Part shown: positions 1 through 6,140 of the stretch, piece after piece
How positions within the stretch are numbered: the stretch's first letter is position 1
Layout: each line of letters opens with the position of its first letter
Source: DASSWB01 sp035705495
Lineage (GTDB): Bacteria > Bacteroidota > Bacteroidia > Flavobacteriales > Flavobacteriaceae
Direction: 5' to 3'
Length of the DNA stretch: 32,147 nucleotides
Assembly (NCBI GenBank): GCA_035705495.1
Contig: DASSWB010000049.1
Location: 1-32,147 of the forward strand
Translations under genes and position numbers: made by a program
The notes under the pieces: model-generated
Databases searched by the model: none
Told to the model about the DNA's origin: nothing
Seen by the model: the letters and a program-made list of their open reading frames with translations, nothing else

Positions 1-525
1 GTGAGAAGTGGCGAAAATTTCAAAAAAGGACATCTTCCAAACAGCATCAACATTATGGCGCGTACCGAAAGCGATAAATATGAAACTTGGCTGGGTGCGA
101 TTATAACACCCGAAGAACCGTTTTACCTTGTGGTGGAAAGCGTGGCAGATATGGATGAAATCTTAGAAAGAACTGCAAAAATTGGCTATGAAAAGCAGGT
201 AAAGGAAATTATGACTGTATCTGAAGAAGTAAAAGAAACTTCAGATGAGCTTGATTTGCAGGATTTCAAGAACAATAAAGAAAAATACACCATTGTAGAC
301 ATCAGAAACAATTCTGAAGTTGCAGATGGGAAAATTTTTGAGGATGCTATTGCAATTCCGCTGAATGAACTGCGTGATAAAGCAGATGAAATTCCGGCAG
401 ATAAACCAATTGTGGTGCATTGTGCCGGGGGTTATCGTTCGGCTTCAGGAAGTAGCATTCTGGAAAATAAATTCAGAAATCAAAAGGTATTTGATTTGAG
501 TGAAGCAATTCAGGATTTTAAATAA
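1..525 (+). CDS. MBL-fold/rhodanese persulfide-metabolism protein, C-terminal part (5' end outside window)
   Basis: The frame is open from base 1, and the first residues already form the middle of a rhodanese domain (RSGENFKKGHLPNSINI), so the GTG at base 1 is not the start. Two rhodanese-like domains are visible: residues 1-65, where no cysteine stands in the expected active-site position, and residues 80-174, with an active-site loop CAGGYRSA around Cys141. Two tandem rhodanese domains at the C-terminus, the first inactive, are known from proteins that carry an N-terminal metallo-beta-lactamase (ETHE1-like persulfide dioxygenase) domain; that domain would lie left of the window, so the fusion is inferred. 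The role would be sulfane-sulfur transfer or persulfide oxidation in the cytoplasm, matching the sulfur genes that follow. A hairpin terminator lies directly after the stop. Confidence 0.82.
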   Translation: MRSGENFKKGHLPNSINIMARTESDKYETWLGAIITPEEPFYLVVESVADMDEILERTAKIGYEKQVKEIMTVSEEVKETSDELDLQDFKNNKEKYTIVDIRNNSEVADGKIFEDAIAIPLNELRDKADEIPADKPIVVHCAGGYRSASGSSILENKFRNQKVFDLSEAIQDFK

Positions 526-545
526 TCAGAATTTTTTTAAAATTG

Positions 546-580
546 AAAAAGGCTGTCTTTTATAGGCAGCCTTTTTTTTC
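546..580. terminator. Bidirectional rho-independent terminator between convergent genes
   Basis: A 10-bp stem (548-557 with 565-574, one G-U pair) closes a 7-base loop and is followed by eight T on the plus strand. The opposite strand has a shorter T-run. It serves the rhodanese protein ending at 525 and the leftward operon ending at 599. Confidence 0.85.
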
Positions 581-598
581 TAAATATAATTAAGTCTT

Positions 599-1033
599 TT
601 ACTTAATAATTACTTTTGGTTCCAAATGAACCTCAGACGTTATCGAATTGGAGATAAGACAGGCTTTTTCAGCTTTCATCATAATTTTTTCTGCTTTTTC
701 CCTGTCTTCTTCATTTGGAATTGTAAGTACGGGTTTAAGCAACACTTTTGTCATTGCAAACTTTCCATCTTTTTTATCCAAAATTCCTTCCGCAGGACAC
801 TTTAAGCTTGTAAAACTTAAGTTGGAATTTTCGGCAATAGCCAAGAAAGTAGTCATAAAACAACTGCTTACCGCAGCGGTAAAAAGATGCTCTGGAGACC
901 ATATTCCTGCCATTCCTTTGGGAAATTCTGGCGGAGTTGCAACTTCTATTTGCTGATCAAGAACGGGAGAGGAAATTTCTCCTTTTCTTTCTGTTTTCCA
1001 TTCAAGATCTACTTGGTATTTATGTGCTTCCAT
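599..1033 (-). CDS. OsmC/Ohr-family thiol peroxidase-like protein
   Basis: This 144-residue protein has the length and layout of the OsmC family: a beta-rich N-terminus, then the motif AVSSCFMTTFLA with Cys58, and a second conserved cysteine, Cys125, in EKACLISNSI. The two cysteines are spaced as in the peroxidatic and resolving pair of OsmC/Ohr proteins, which reduce organic hydroperoxides and, in sulfur clusters, can act on persulfides. It is the last gene of a leftward operon behind the DUF2892 gene (32 bp gap). The context suggests handling of reactive sulfur rather than a classical organic peroxide response; that is inference. The family assignment is secure, the substrate is not. Confidence 0.9.
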   Translation of the reverse strand: MEAHKYQVDLEWKTERKGEISSPVLDQQIEVATPPEFPKGMAGIWSPEHLFTAAVSSCFMTTFLAIAENSNLSFTSLKCPAEGILDKKDGKFAMTKVLLKPVLTIPNEEDREKAEKIMMKAEKACLISNSITSEVHLEPKVIIK

Positions 1034-1065
1034 GTTGTTTTTATTTTAAAGTTAGAGATTGTTCT

Positions 1066-1287
1066 TTACTCTTTATAACCTGCCTTATTATGTTTTACCT
1101 CACAATTTCCAGTGGCGCAGTTTCCCGCGGCACAGCCAAAAGCAAACAATCCCATTAAAGCGGGCCACGCGCCTAAAACAACACCAATCCATTGTCCTTC
1201 AAGAGCACTTTGTATAATTACCCAAGCCCCAATAAACAGGTAGGCAACCCTCATCCAAGTCCAGTTTGTAAAAATTCTGTTGATCAT
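1066..1287 (-). CDS. DUF2892 (YgaP-like) inner-membrane protein
   Basis: This 73-residue protein has two membrane segments (about 12-29 and 33-51) and matches the DUF2892 pattern, including an N-terminal RIFTNWTWMR stretch. It ends in a cysteine cluster, Cys52, Cys57 and Cys62 with equal x4 spacing, followed by a short hydrophilic tail. DUF2892 is the membrane part of E. coli YgaP, where it is fused to a rhodanese domain. Here the rhodanese gene ends only 2 bp upstream, so the two proteins look like a split YgaP. It may anchor a sulfurtransferase or pass sulfane sulfur or thiocyanate across the membrane; the function is inferred from YgaP and from the neighbours. Confidence 0.85.
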   Translation of the reverse strand: MINRIFTNWTWMRVAYLFIGAWVIIQSALEGQWIGVVLGAWPALMGLFAFGCAAGNCATGNCEVKHNKAGYKE

Positions 1288-1289
1288 CT

Positions 1290-1604
1290 TTATATTTTAT
1301 TATTAAGACTAGCCCAACCACCACCATTAAAAACTTGTGTGTAACCCTTCGCTTTTAATTGGCTTTTTGCTGAAGCACTTCTCATTCCCGAAGCACAGCA
1401 AGTAATTATAGGTTTATCCTTATCTTTGGGAATTGCAGAACTGGAACTTAAATTTTGCAAGGGGATATTTTTTGATCCCTTTATGTGCCCACTTTCATAT
1501 TCAGCTTTGCTTCTCACATCTACTATTACCCCACCTTCTTTAAGAAGCTGACTATAATTGGGTGCGGAGGAAAAACCCATCAACTGTTTTATTTTGTTGA
1601 ACAT
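1290..1604 (-). CDS. Single-domain rhodanese-like sulfurtransferase
   Basis: A 104-residue protein with one complete rhodanese fold: the CH2A-like VDVRSKAEYESGHIKGSKNIP (25-48) and the active-site loop around Cys70 (CASGMRS), preceded by a second cysteine, Cys69. The double cysteine is shared with the next rhodanese upstream. Expected role: transfer of sulfane sulfur from thiosulfate or a persulfide carrier to thiol acceptors. It lies 18 bp after the previous rhodanese stop and 2 bp before the DUF2892 gene, so translation is probably coupled. No signal peptide is seen, so the protein should be cytoplasmic, possibly working at the membrane with its DUF2892 partner. Confidence 0.92.
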   Translation of the reverse strand: MFNKIKQLMGFSSAPNYSQLLKEGGVIVDVRSKAEYESGHIKGSKNIPLQNLSSSSAIPKDKDKPIITCCASGMRSASAKSQLKAKGYTQVFNGGGWASLNNKI

Positions 1605-1622
1605 ATTATACTTTTTGAGAAT

Positions 1623-1889
1623 TTAAGTAATTACTTCAAGCCATGATCCGCCATTTACACATTCAACACCTTGGCGGCTTAAGTATTCGGTAGCTTGTCC
1701 GCTTCTGTTTCCCGAGGCACAGCAGAAGATTAACGGGGCTTTCATTTCCTTTAGTTCCTCAATCCTGTGCGGAATTTCATTTAAAGGAATATTTACTGCT
1801 TCAGCAACACTTCCGCCCATAAATTCACTGCGGGTACGTACGTCTACTATGGTACCTTCGTTGTTTTTTATTATCTCCTTTGCATTCAT
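1623..1889 (-). CDS. Single-domain rhodanese-like sulfurtransferase, first gene of leftward sulfur operon
   Basis: An 88-residue minimal rhodanese: IVDVRTRSEFMGGSVAEAVNIP at about 14-35 and an active loop CASGNRSG with Cys57 preceded by Cys56. This size is that of GlpE/PspE-type single-domain sulfurtransferases. It heads a run of four leftward genes (rhodanese, rhodanese, DUF2892, OsmC) with gaps of 18, 2 and 32 bp, which is very probably one operon. Upstream, a TAAATTTG -7-like element and a dyad at 1973-1988 suggest activator-controlled transcription. Cytoplasmic; it probably acts as a persulfide relay together with its neighbours. Confidence 0.92.
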   Translation of the reverse strand: MNAKEIIKNNEGTIVDVRTRSEFMGGSVAEAVNIPLNEIPHRIEELKEMKAPLIFCCASGNRSGQATEYLSRQGVECVNGGSWLEVIT

Positions 1890-1943
1890 ATCTGATATAT
1901 TTTTAGTTTTAAAAAGCGGTTATTTCTGATTGATTTATACCTG

Positions 1944-1988
1944 CAAATTTAAACCTAAAGCTAATTTTATACAGTTACCTTTGTTACA
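1944..1988 (-). promoter_or_regulatory. Candidate promoter with activator dyad for the rhodanese operon
   Basis: On the minus strand a -7 element TAAATTTG (1944-1951) fits the Bacteroidota consensus TAnnTTTG. No TTG is found at the usual -33 position; instead the imperfect dyad TGTAACAAAGGTAACT lies at 1973-1988. It shares one perfect half-site (TGTAAC) and four of six bases of the other with the perfect palindrome in front of the YeeE/YedE pair. Dyad centre to -7 centre is 33 bp, the same as there, and would put the dyad near -40, where class II activators of the Crp/Fnr type bind. Confidence 0.5.
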
Positions 1989-2097
1989 TAAGAAACTGGG
2001 GTTCAGCAAAAAAATATGGGAATAAGCATTTCTGCTGAAGAATTTTTTACTTTTGAAAAAGCAACATCTTCAAAAATATTCTCCTGAAGTTTTCAAT

Positions 2098-2487
2098 TTA
2101 AGAAAGCCGTTCAATCACGGTTTTTAGCTTCGCCCGAACTTCTTGGGCAATGCCTCCCAAATCTTCATTTTCTATTGCCGTCATGGATGCAACAGGGTCT
2201 ACCGCAGAAACTTCGGTTTTTCCGTTCTCGGTTTCCTGAACAATTACATTGCAAGGAAGCATGGTTCCTATTTTACTTTCAGCAGAAATGGCTTTGTGCG
2301 CCATCTGCGGATTGCAGGCACCAAGAATTCGGTATTTCCTGAAATCAACATCCAGTTTCTTTTTAAAAGTTTCCTTTACATCTATTTCGGTTAGAATACC
2401 GAAACCTTCTTCTTTCAATTCTTTGGTTACTTTATCTATTGTCTCCTCAAAGGAATTATCGAGGACTTTTGAAAAATAATAGCTCAT
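2098..2487 (-). CDS. DUF302 domain protein
   Basis: A 129-residue soluble protein fitting the DUF302 family: an N-terminal YYFSKVLDNSFEETIDKV strand-helix, a central FRKYRILGACNPQMAHKA segment and the conserved MLPCNVIVQE strand. Two cysteines, Cys58 and Cys79, stand in the family's typical positions. DUF302 proteins are of unknown biochemical function and frequently sit in sulfur-oxidation or rhodanese clusters. The gene stands alone, about 200 bp from the next leftward gene, and diverges from the YeeE/YedE pair, sharing a 162-bp intergenic region that contains an 18-bp palindrome. Family call is firm; role in persulfide handling is a guess from context. Confidence 0.9.
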   Translation of the reverse strand: MSYYFSKVLDNSFEETIDKVTKELKEEGFGILTEIDVKETFKKKLDVDFRKYRILGACNPQMAHKAISAESKIGTMLPCNVIVQETENGKTEVSAVDPVASMTAIENEDLGGIAQEVRAKLKTVIERLS

Positions 2488-2583
2488 AATTAAGTTGTTA
2501 TGGTTTATTTCAAATTAAAAATTTATTGTACATAATGGTTTTTTACATGCTAATTATATGTGAAACTTTTAGATAAATGTTAC

Positions 2584-2629
2584 CTGTAACAATTGTTACA
2601 GACTTTTTGTTTGGTTCGCCTTTTCTTTG
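2584..2629 (+). promoter_or_regulatory. Perfect 18-bp palindrome and -7-like element ahead of the sulfur permease genes
   Basis: CTGTAACAATTGTTACAG at 2584-2601 is a perfect palindrome with two TGTAAC half-sites separated by 4 bp, the geometry of Crp/Fnr-family operators. TTTCTTTG at 2622-2629 matches the Bacteroidota -7 consensus TAnnTTTG at all but one defined position, and lies 33 bp from the dyad centre. The start codon at 2650 follows 20 bp later. An activator-dependent promoter is inferred. Confidence 0.55.
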
Positions 2630-2649
2630 CAACCTAATAAAAAGGAAAT

Positions 2650-3213
2650 ATGGATTGGATTTTAGAACCCTGGCCCTGGTATGTATCGGGACCATTAATT
2701 GCAGGAGTAATGTTTGTGCTTATATTTTTGGACAGGCAATTCGGGATGTCATCAAACCTGCGCACCATGTGTACCATGTGCGGAGCCGATAAGAAAGCGC
2801 GTTTTTTTGATTTTGATTGGCGCGCGCAGCGTTGGAATTTACTGGTGCTGCTTGGTGCAATCATCGGCGGATTTGTTGCCGCTCATTTATTAAGTCCGAG
2901 TGACGCTGTGAATATTGACCCTGATACAATATCCATTTTGGAAAATTACGGATTTACAAGTGCGGGCGAAGCTTACCTGCCAACCGAATTATTTGGTGCG
3001 GAAGCTTTTGGAAGCATCAAATCTTTGGCAATATTGCTCGTTGGCGGACTATTAATTGGCTTTGGAGCAAGATACGCTGGCGGATGTACTTCGGGTCACG
3101 CAATTTCGGGCATGAGCAACCTGCAGCTACCTTCATTGATAGCAGTATTCGGATTTTTTGTTGGCGGGCTTATTATGGTTCACCTATTATTTCCCTTAAT
3201 TTTTCAAAAATGA
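2650..3213 (+). CDS. YeeE/YedE-family sulfur-compound permease, first half
   Basis: A 187-residue membrane protein with segments at about 13-30, 62-82, 125-141 and 160-180. It carries the YeeE/YedE (DUF395/Sulf_transp) hallmark GFGARYAGGCTSGHAISG around Cys146, matching the pore cysteine motif of thiosulfate permease TsuA. Extra features are a C-x2-C pair (Cys41, Cys44) in the first cytoplasmic loop. Full TsuA has two such repeats in one chain; here the second repeat is the next gene. The likely role is uptake of thiosulfate or a related sulfane-sulfur compound feeding the rhodaneses nearby. Start at the ATG 2650 places an A-rich leader in front and begins with the membrane-entry sequence WILEPWPWYV. 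Confidence 0.9.
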   Translation: MDWILEPWPWYVSGPLIAGVMFVLIFLDRQFGMSSNLRTMCTMCGADKKARFFDFDWRAQRWNLLVLLGAIIGGFVAAHLLSPSDAVNIDPDTISILENYGFTSAGEAYLPTELFGAEAFGSIKSLAILLVGGLLIGFGARYAGGCTSGHAISGMSNLQLPSLIAVFGFFVGGLIMVHLLFPLIFQK

Positions 3214-3221
3214 AACCGACT

Positions 3222-3264
3222 TGATCAAGGCAATTTTTTAATTACTGGAAAAATTGTTTGATCA
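3222..3264. other. Intercistronic hairpin between the two permease halves
   Basis: TGATCAA (3222-3228) pairs with TTGATCA (3258-3264) and CAATTTTT (3231-3238) with AAAAATTG (3249-3256), giving 15 bp interrupted by a 2x1 internal loop. No T-run follows, so it is unlikely to be a terminator; mRNA processing, stabilisation or a DNA-level operator are possible. Confidence 0.45.
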
Positions 3265-3304
3265 TTTAAGGTTCCATGAGACTTCTTAAACAAAAAAAAC
3301 ACTC

Positions 3305-3721
3305 ATGAAAAAATCAATTTTATATTTAGTTACAGGAATAGTTTTCGGAATTATCATGTACAAAAGCGAAGCCGCTTCGTGGTTCCGGATATTTGAAATG
3401 TTCAATTTTCAGTCCTTCCACATGTACGGCATCATGGGTTCGGCCTTGTTTTTGGGCGTAATTGGCGTGCAGTTGATAAAAAGGAAAAATATTAAATCCT
3501 TTTCCGGAAAGAAAATCCATTTTGCGCCAAAAGATAAAAGTTTTAGCCGGTATATGTACGGCGGAATTATTTTTGGGTTAGGCTGGGCGCTTGCAGGTGC
3601 TTGCCCAGGACCAATTTATGTGCTAATTGGTGCAGGTTTTGCGACGGTACTTGTGGTTTTGTCCGGTGCACTATTGGGAACTTTTATTTATGGTTTGCTT
3701 CGGAAGAAATTGCCGCATTAA
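3305..3721 (+). CDS. YeeE/YedE-family sulfur-compound permease, second half
   Basis: A 138-residue protein with four membrane segments (about 4-19, 38-57, 84-99, 104-132) and the second type of YeeE/YedE signature, GLGWALAGACPGPIYVLIGAG, with Cys100. It pairs with the preceding gene, 91 bp upstream, as the two-gene form of the TsuA/PmpAB-type transporter. The two conserved cysteines, one per half, are expected to line the substrate path and exchange persulfide-like intermediates. The ATG at 3305 follows a run of A residues as usual in this genome. A strong terminator follows the stop. Confidence 0.9.
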   Translation: MKKSILYLVTGIVFGIIMYKSEAASWFRIFEMFNFQSFHMYGIMGSALFLGVIGVQLIKRKNIKSFSGKKIHFAPKDKSFSRYMYGGIIFGLGWALAGACPGPIYVLIGAGFATVLVVLSGALLGTFIYGLLRKKLPH

Positions 3722-3742
3722 TTTATAATTTTTCAAAACAAA

Positions 3743-3780
3743 AAAATCGCCTAAAACATTTGTTTCAGGTGATTTTCTTT
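3743..3780 (+). terminator. Rho-independent terminator after the permease pair
   Basis: AAAATCGCCT (3743-3752) pairs with AGGTGATTTT (3767-3776) with one G-U pair; the loop can pair further (AAAC with GTTT). It is followed by CTTTT. It closes the permease operon. Confidence 0.75.
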
Positions 3781-4140
3781 TGGATATAATTTGCTGTTAT
3801 TGTTTTGCTTCATTTTTGCTACCGTGGGGGTTTCCAATTTTGTATAAGACGATTCCTTTTTTGTCAATTTTCGAGAGGTTACTCGTTACGGGAATCTTAC
3901 TGTTCTATTTTTTCATAAAAAATAAAATCATATCTTCTGGACATCAATTTTTTTAACAGTAATAACATTTGGGCACTGGAACCGTTATTCATGATTGCTT
4001 CAGAATAGAATTAAGGTGTTTATAGCTCATTTGTTCAAAGGATAAAAAGGCCGAAGGACATTAGATTTAAGTAAAAAGGATAACTTTTATAATTTAAAGC
4101 AACTTCACTGATACAGAAATGATACAACCGCATAATAAAA
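3781..4140. other. Gene-free stretch left of the tRNA operon
   Basis: No frame here reads like a protein and all are broken by stops. The one recognisable item is TGATACAGAAATGATACAA at 4109-4127, two TGATACA copies spaced 11 bp, a near copy of the control repeat in front of the recombinase at 30021-30039. It lies 57 bp beyond the 3' end of tRNA-Pro, so the stretch may be a scar of an old insertion; no att duplication was found. Confidence 0.4.
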
Positions 4141-4175
4141 AAACACAACTCTTTCATTTTTAAAGAGTTGTGTTT
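4141..4175 (-). terminator. Terminator of the tRNA operon
   Basis: A perfect 14-bp inverted repeat (4141-4154 with 4162-4175, 7-base loop) lies 8 bp past the 3' end of tRNA-Pro. On the minus strand it runs into a row of T residues, the classical rho-independent form. Confidence 0.9.
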
Positions 4176-4183
4176 GGTAATAG

Positions 4184-4258
4184 TCGGGGTGGCAGGATTC
4201 GAACCTGCGACCTCCTGCTCCCAAAGCAGGCGCGATAACCGGGCTACGCTACACCCCG
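4184..4258 (-). tRNA. tRNA-Pro (anticodon UGG)
   Basis: Read on the minus strand this folds into a full cloverleaf: acceptor CGGGGTG/CACCCCG with discriminator A, anticodon stem CCTGC/GCAGG around the loop TTTGGGA (anticodon TGG), and T arm GCAGG-TTCGAAT-CCTGC. The C1-G72 acceptor pair is typical of bacterial tRNA-Pro. CCA is not encoded. It is the second gene of the tRNA operon. Confidence 0.97.
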
Positions 4259-4337
4259 AGGCGTTTTTTTACTGCCGCAAAAGTAGTAAAAGAAACAAAC
4301 AATCAAAGAAATATTTTAAAAACTATTTCTCTTCTTG

Positions 4338-4422
4338 CGGAGAGTGTGAGATTCGAACTCACGCGACAATTGCTCGTCGACAGTTTAGCAAACTGCTCCA
4401 TTAACCACTCTGGCAACTCTCC
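4338..4422 (-). tRNA. tRNA-Ser (anticodon GCU)
   Basis: An 85-base class II tRNA on the minus strand: acceptor GGAGAGT/ACTCTCC with discriminator G, anticodon loop TTGCTAA (anticodon GCT), and the long variable arm CGACGAGCAATTGTCG expected for tRNA-Ser. CCA is not encoded. It precedes tRNA-Pro by 79 bases in the same transcript. Confidence 0.97.
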
Positions 4423-4455
4423 AATATTTAAAAGAACTCTTTCTTTTTGAGTTTG

Positions 4456-4487
4456 CAAATATATGCGCTACAACTACAGAATGCAAA
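4456..4487 (-). promoter_or_regulatory. Promoter of the tRNA-Ser/tRNA-Pro operon
   Basis: On the minus strand a perfect -7 element TATATTTG (4456-4463) is preceded after 20 bp by a TTTG -33 element (4484-4487). This fits the Flavobacterium consensus TTG-N17-23-TAnnTTTG; the predicted start is about 25 bases before tRNA-Ser. Confidence 0.8.
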
Positions 4488-4782
4488 CCTTTTTTTGGCT
4501 TTTTTTAAAATAAAAAAATTGCCTTTTCCTAGCTTCTCTACGACAACTATTTATACCCAGAAAATGTATTTTTAATCACTCTTAAAATGTAAAAAGCATC
4601 AGGTTTTAGTCCGTATGGACTTTTTTTCTCTTACCATATATTCAAATCTTCAACCATTAGGATTTTAGTCTTTAGTCTATTCTCTACTTTCCATTAAGCT
4701 TTTTCACATTGTTATATTTTTCCTAATTTCAGTGAGCTGATGAACTTATTATATAATTTAGGGTGTAAATGATTAGCAAAAT
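4488..4782. other. Gene-free stretch before the TIGR02587 gene
   Basis: AT-rich sequence without a credible frame. A short hairpin AGTCC-GTAT-GGACT (4608-4621) followed by a T-run looks like a weak plus-strand terminator, but no gene precedes it. No good TAnnTTTG element is visible before 4783. Confidence 0.4.
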
Positions 4783-5634
4783 ATGGTTCATACGATTAAA
4801 CGTACGTTGAAGGAATACGGACGAGGAATCATTGGCGGACTTATTTTTAGTCTTCCACTTATTTATACCATGGAAGTCTGGTGGGCCGGTTTTATAGCAC
4901 CGCCGGGTTATTTATTATCTGCAATCTTGGTCACTTTCCTATTGCTTTTGGGATACAATCGCTACGCGGGAATGAGAAAAGACAGCACCTTTTGGGAAGT
5001 TTGTTGGGATTCTGTTGAAGAAATAGGTTTGGCATTTATTGTCAGCTTTCTTTTTTTATTACTTATCGATCGCATCAACTTCGAGATGTCCTTAGACGAA
5101 ATTGCCGGAAAAGTCATCGTAGAATCAATGATCGTAGCCATTGGTATTTCTATCGGAACTGCCCAATTAGGACAAAATGATGATGATGATGATGATGATT
5201 CCGGCATGGACGGTGATTCCAAAGAAGGTGAGAATGCAGAGAACGGTTTGATAAAAACAATGATTTTATCTATTTGTGGCGCTGTTTTGTTTGCCTCATC
5301 AGTTGCGCCGACCGAAGAAATCTTAATGATTGCCGTTGAAGCCCAAACTGCACATTTGTTGCTAATGGTTTTTTTATCACTCATTTTAAGTAGTATTATT
5401 CTCTATTTCAGTGACTTTAAAGGCTCAAAAACCAAAGATATCGGGATTAAAAAAATGATACTTCATATCTCAATAGGTTACGTAATCGCTTTGGCAGTCA
5501 GTTTTGCTTTTTTATTGTTCTTCGGAAGAACGGACGGAAATAGCTTTGAAATTGTGCTGGCCCAGATGATCGTACTTGCTTTACCGGGAACAATAGGTGC
5601 CTCGGCCGGAAGATTATTAATTGATGGTAAATAA
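4783..5634 (+). CDS. TIGR02587-family (DUF2391) integral membrane protein
   Basis: A 283-residue protein with about seven membrane segments (near 16-30, 40-58, 82-96, 115-128, 155-172, 185-203, 222-243, 255-275). The early GRGIIGGLIFSLPLIYTMEV and WEVCWDSVEEIGLAF regions match what I know of TIGR02587, a family of unknown function that always occurs as a two-gene unit with TIGR02588, which is the next gene here. An aspartate run, Asp133-139, lies in the hydrophilic loop after the fourth segment; it is encoded by GAT repeats and could bind divalent cations or simply be a slippage-prone insertion. Function unknown. Confidence 0.85.
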   Translation: MVHTIKRTLKEYGRGIIGGLIFSLPLIYTMEVWWAGFIAPPGYLLSAILVTFLLLLGYNRYAGMRKDSTFWEVCWDSVEEIGLAFIVSFLFLLLIDRINFEMSLDEIAGKVIVESMIVAIGISIGTAQLGQNDDDDDDDSGMDGDSKEGENAENGLIKTMILSICGAVLFASSVAPTEEILMIAVEAQTAHLLLMVFLSLILSSIILYFSDFKGSKTKDIGIKKMILHISIGYVIALAVSFAFLLFFGRTDGNSFEIVLAQMIVLALPGTIGASAGRLLIDGK

Positions 5635-5641
5635 TTTTGTT

Positions 5642-6037
5642 ATGAGCAAAGAAAAGGAAAAATCAAAACACAATATCCTCGAAAAAATCAGTTTTGCCTT
5701 CGGAATTATTGTTCTAGTCGCTTTAGTTTCTTATTTATTGTTTCAGTTCACTGAGCGAAACGGACATCCGCCACAATTGGTGATTACAACTGCGTATCAA
5801 CCAAAAATGAAAAACTATACGTTCAAGGTGGAAGTTGAAAACAAAGGTGATCAAACTGCCGAACAAGCCAATATTCAATTGGATTTATACCAAAATGGCG
5901 AAATCGCCGAAAGCGGAAGCATTAACATGAATTATGTGCCCGTAAAATCCAAAGAAACTTCTTGGATTGTTTTTTATGTCGAACCGAAACCAAATGATTC
6001 GCTCGTGATATCATCAGTAACTTTTGTGCAGCCTTAA
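5642..6037 (+). CDS. TIGR02588-family membrane-anchored protein
   Basis: 131 residues from the ATG at 5642 (MSKEKEKSKHN), 7 bp after the upstream stop. An earlier in-frame ATG at 5621 would overlap the previous gene and add seven residues that look non-native. One N-terminal membrane segment (about 17-38) is followed by an outside beta-sandwich-like domain with YTFKVEVENKGDQTAEQANI, as in TIGR02588, the obligate partner of TIGR02587. The domain resembles the CARDB-type fold common in cell-surface proteins. The two genes surely form an operon and probably a membrane complex. Function unknown. Confidence 0.85.
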   Translation: MSKEKEKSKHNILEKISFAFGIIVLVALVSYLLFQFTERNGHPPQLVITTAYQPKMKNYTFKVEVENKGDQTAEQANIQLDLYQNGEIAESGSINMNYVPVKSKETSWIVFYVEPKPNDSLVISSVTFVQP

Positions 6038-6140
6038 TGTTCGATTAAACCGCAGCGAGGTGAAATATCTATTAGACTATTTACTGTCATGCTAAACTCG
6101 TTTTCAGCATCTCTTGCTTCTAAAACACGTTGATTATTGA

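Noticed and set aside
4168..4404. 78-codon open frame with a protein-like start near 4168
   Set aside because: It is the plus-strand reading across tRNA-Pro and tRNA-Ser; the tRNA folds explain the sequence fully.
4608..4627. Small hairpin with T-run suggesting a short RNA gene upstream of the TIGR02587 gene
   Set aside because: Five-bp stem and no promoter of the TAnnTTTG type in front; nothing else supports an RNA.
4962..5384. 140-codon minus-strand frame inside the TIGR02587 gene
   Set aside because: Opposite-strand shadow of a clear membrane-protein gene; the Ser run is the complement of the Asp run.
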